This document shows, piece by piece, positions 21,784 through 22,687 of a stretch of DNA of 22,687 nucleotides. This stretch comes from an uncultured Clostridia bacterium (GTDB taxonomy: Bacteria > Bacillota > Clostridia > Oscillospirales > JAAYOS01). Location: positions 1 to 22,687 of the forward strand of contig CALXAZ010000055.1 in assembly GCA_944386395.1 (NCBI GenBank), in the 5' to 3' direction. A program made the translations under genes and the position numbers. The notes below the pieces were generated by a model that was given only the letters and a program-made list of their open reading frames with translations, was not told where the DNA came from and made no database searches. Position 1 is the stretch's first letter. Each line of letters begins with the position of its first letter.

Positions 21784-22687
21784 ATGGAATCTCTGAAGAT
21801 TGGGGAAATCGCGACCTTTTGCGGTGCAAAGCTCTGCGGGATAGACCCGGAGCTTAATGTGAGCGGCATATCTACAGATTCAAGGACGATATGTGCCGGA
21901 GAGCTGTTTGTCGCGTTAAGGGGAGAGAACTTTGACGGGCATGACTACATTGCAAAGGCGCGAGAGAGAGGAGCGGCATGTGTATTGTCCTCTCGGGGAA
22001 ACATTGGAAGCGGTACGCTGGAAGTGGAGGATACACTTTTGGCATTGCAGCAGATTGCTGCGGGTTATCGCAAAAAATTCCCGGTCAAGGTTACAGCGAT
22101 AACAGGAAGCGTGGGAAAGACCACGACAAAGGAGATGACAGCTGCGGTACTGGGGGTAAAATTTAACACTCTCAAAACCGAGGGGAACCTGAATAATACA
22201 ATAGGGGTACCGCTTTCTGTACTAAAGCTTGGAAGAGAGCATGAGGCGGCTGTTTTCGAGATGGGGATGAACCATTTTGGAGAAATATCGCAGAGCACAC
22301 GCGCAGCGCTTCCTGATGTGGCAGTCATATCAAATATTGGCACTGCCCATATAGAGTTTCTCGGGTCGCGTGAAGGGATACTGAGAGCGAAGCTGGAAAT
22401 AGCGGAAGGGCTGCCGGAGGATGGCGTGCTGATACTGAATGGTGACGAACCGTTGCTCTGGGAGAAGAAGGCAGGGCTCGGGTTCAGGACGGTGTATTTT
22501 GGTATAGAGAACGAAAACAGTGATATCCGTGCAGAAAATATCAGGGAAAGCACAGAAGGGAGTACATTTGATATTGTCTGCGGTGAGGGAAGCTTTAGCG
22601 TGAGGGTCCCCGCGGCAGGGCGGCATAATGTGATGAACGCGCTTGCGGCGGCGGCTGTTGGACGGGAATATGGTATGGATTTTGACG
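21784..22687 (+). CDS. murF: UDP-MurNAc-tripeptide:D-Ala-D-Ala ligase (MurF), 3' end cut by window
   Basis: The frame is open from the ATG at 21784 to the window edge (301 codons); the usual length is about 450, so roughly the last third is missing. Visible parts are the N-terminal UDP-substrate domain (VSGISTDSRTICAGELFVAL), the ATP site ITGSVGKTTTKEM (106-118), GNLNNTIGVPLSVL, EMGMNHFGEI and ISNIGTAHIEFLGSREGI. MurF adds D-Ala-D-Ala to complete the UDP-MurNAc-pentapeptide, directly after the MurE step. GAGAGGA at the end of murE serves as its ribosome site. The three-base gap to murE implies coupled expression. Nothing looks damaged in the visible part. Confidence 0.95.
   Translation, partial: MESLKIGEIATFCGAKLCGIDPELNVSGISTDSRTICAGELFVALRGENFDGHDYIAKARERGAACVLSSRGNIGSGTLEVEDTLLALQQIAAGYRKKFPVKVTAITGSVGKTTTKEMTAAVLGVKFNTLKTEGNLNNTIGVPLSVLKLGREHEAAVFEMGMNHFGEISQSTRAALPDVAVISNIGTAHIEFLGSREGILRAKLEIAEGLPEDGVLILNGDEPLLWEKKAGLGFRTVYFGIENENSDIRAENIRESTEGSTFDIVCGEGSFSVRVPAAGRHNVMNALAAAAVGREYGMDFD

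Noticed and set aside
1..22687. CRISPR arrays, insertion sequences, prophage, toxin-antitoxin pairs, tRNA or rRNA genes
   Set aside because: No regularly spaced long repeats, transposase motifs, terminal inverted repeats or tRNA-like cloverleaf sequences were seen; the gene content is chromosomal core.

Overview
The window reads as a chromosomal stretch of a spore-forming, low-to-medium GC Firmicute of the class Clostridia, most likely close to Oscillospiraceae/Ruminococcaceae. The grounds are the gene orders (yqfC-yqfD-phoH-ybeY-dgkA-era-recO; hpr/uvrC/rsmD/coaD; mraZ-rsmH-ftsL-PBP-murE-murF), sporulation genes (ylbJ/spoVV, yqfC, yqfD, a SpoVD-like PBP with PASTA repeats), heavy use of ATA and AGG/AGA codons, GTG starts behind strong Shine-Dalgarno sequences, and a MurE carrying the DNPR signature of meso-diaminopimelate peptidoglycan. 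The species assignment is inference.

Layout. 1-410: leader DNA, a 43-residue Gln/Asn/Lys-rich peptide gene and its own terminator. 454-2014: a promoter and a two-gene unit (PhnP-like metallo-beta-lactamase-fold hydrolase, peroxiredoxin-like protein) closed by a strong bidirectional terminator. 2136-3582 (minus strand): ylbJ followed by a small four-cysteine protein. 3748-8991 (plus): a tightly packed operon yqfC-yqfD-phoH-ybeY-dgkA-era-recO, with ATGA overlaps or gaps of 0-14 bases, coupling sporulation genes to 16S rRNA maturation/ribosome assembly, lipid phosphorylation and recombination. 9057-11441: mutS2. 11552-11955: a promoter, the phosphocarrier HPr and a terminator. 12013-15455: uvrC-rsmD-coaD and a coiled-coil protein, then a terminator. 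15456-15871: an AT-rich gene-free leader with short direct repeats, a good promoter and a probable MraZ operator. 15872-22687: the division and cell-wall cluster mraZ-rsmH-ftsL-spoVD/ftsI-murE-murF, with murF cut by the window end.

The genes are core functions: cell-wall precursor synthesis and septation, ribosome maturation, DNA repair, coenzyme A synthesis and sporulation. I saw no mobile element, CRISPR array, defence island, tRNA or rRNA, and I do not find a convincing new multi-gene system. The items most worth a second look are local: a nine-codon leader ORF whose stop overlaps the yqfC start; a KTG-to-KTA change in the SpoVD-like transpeptidase; a terminator-like hairpin and possible sigma-E-type promoter between ftsL and that PBP gene; two 10-bp-spaced MraZ-type repeats at the mraZ transcription start; and several uncharacterised small conserved-looking proteins.
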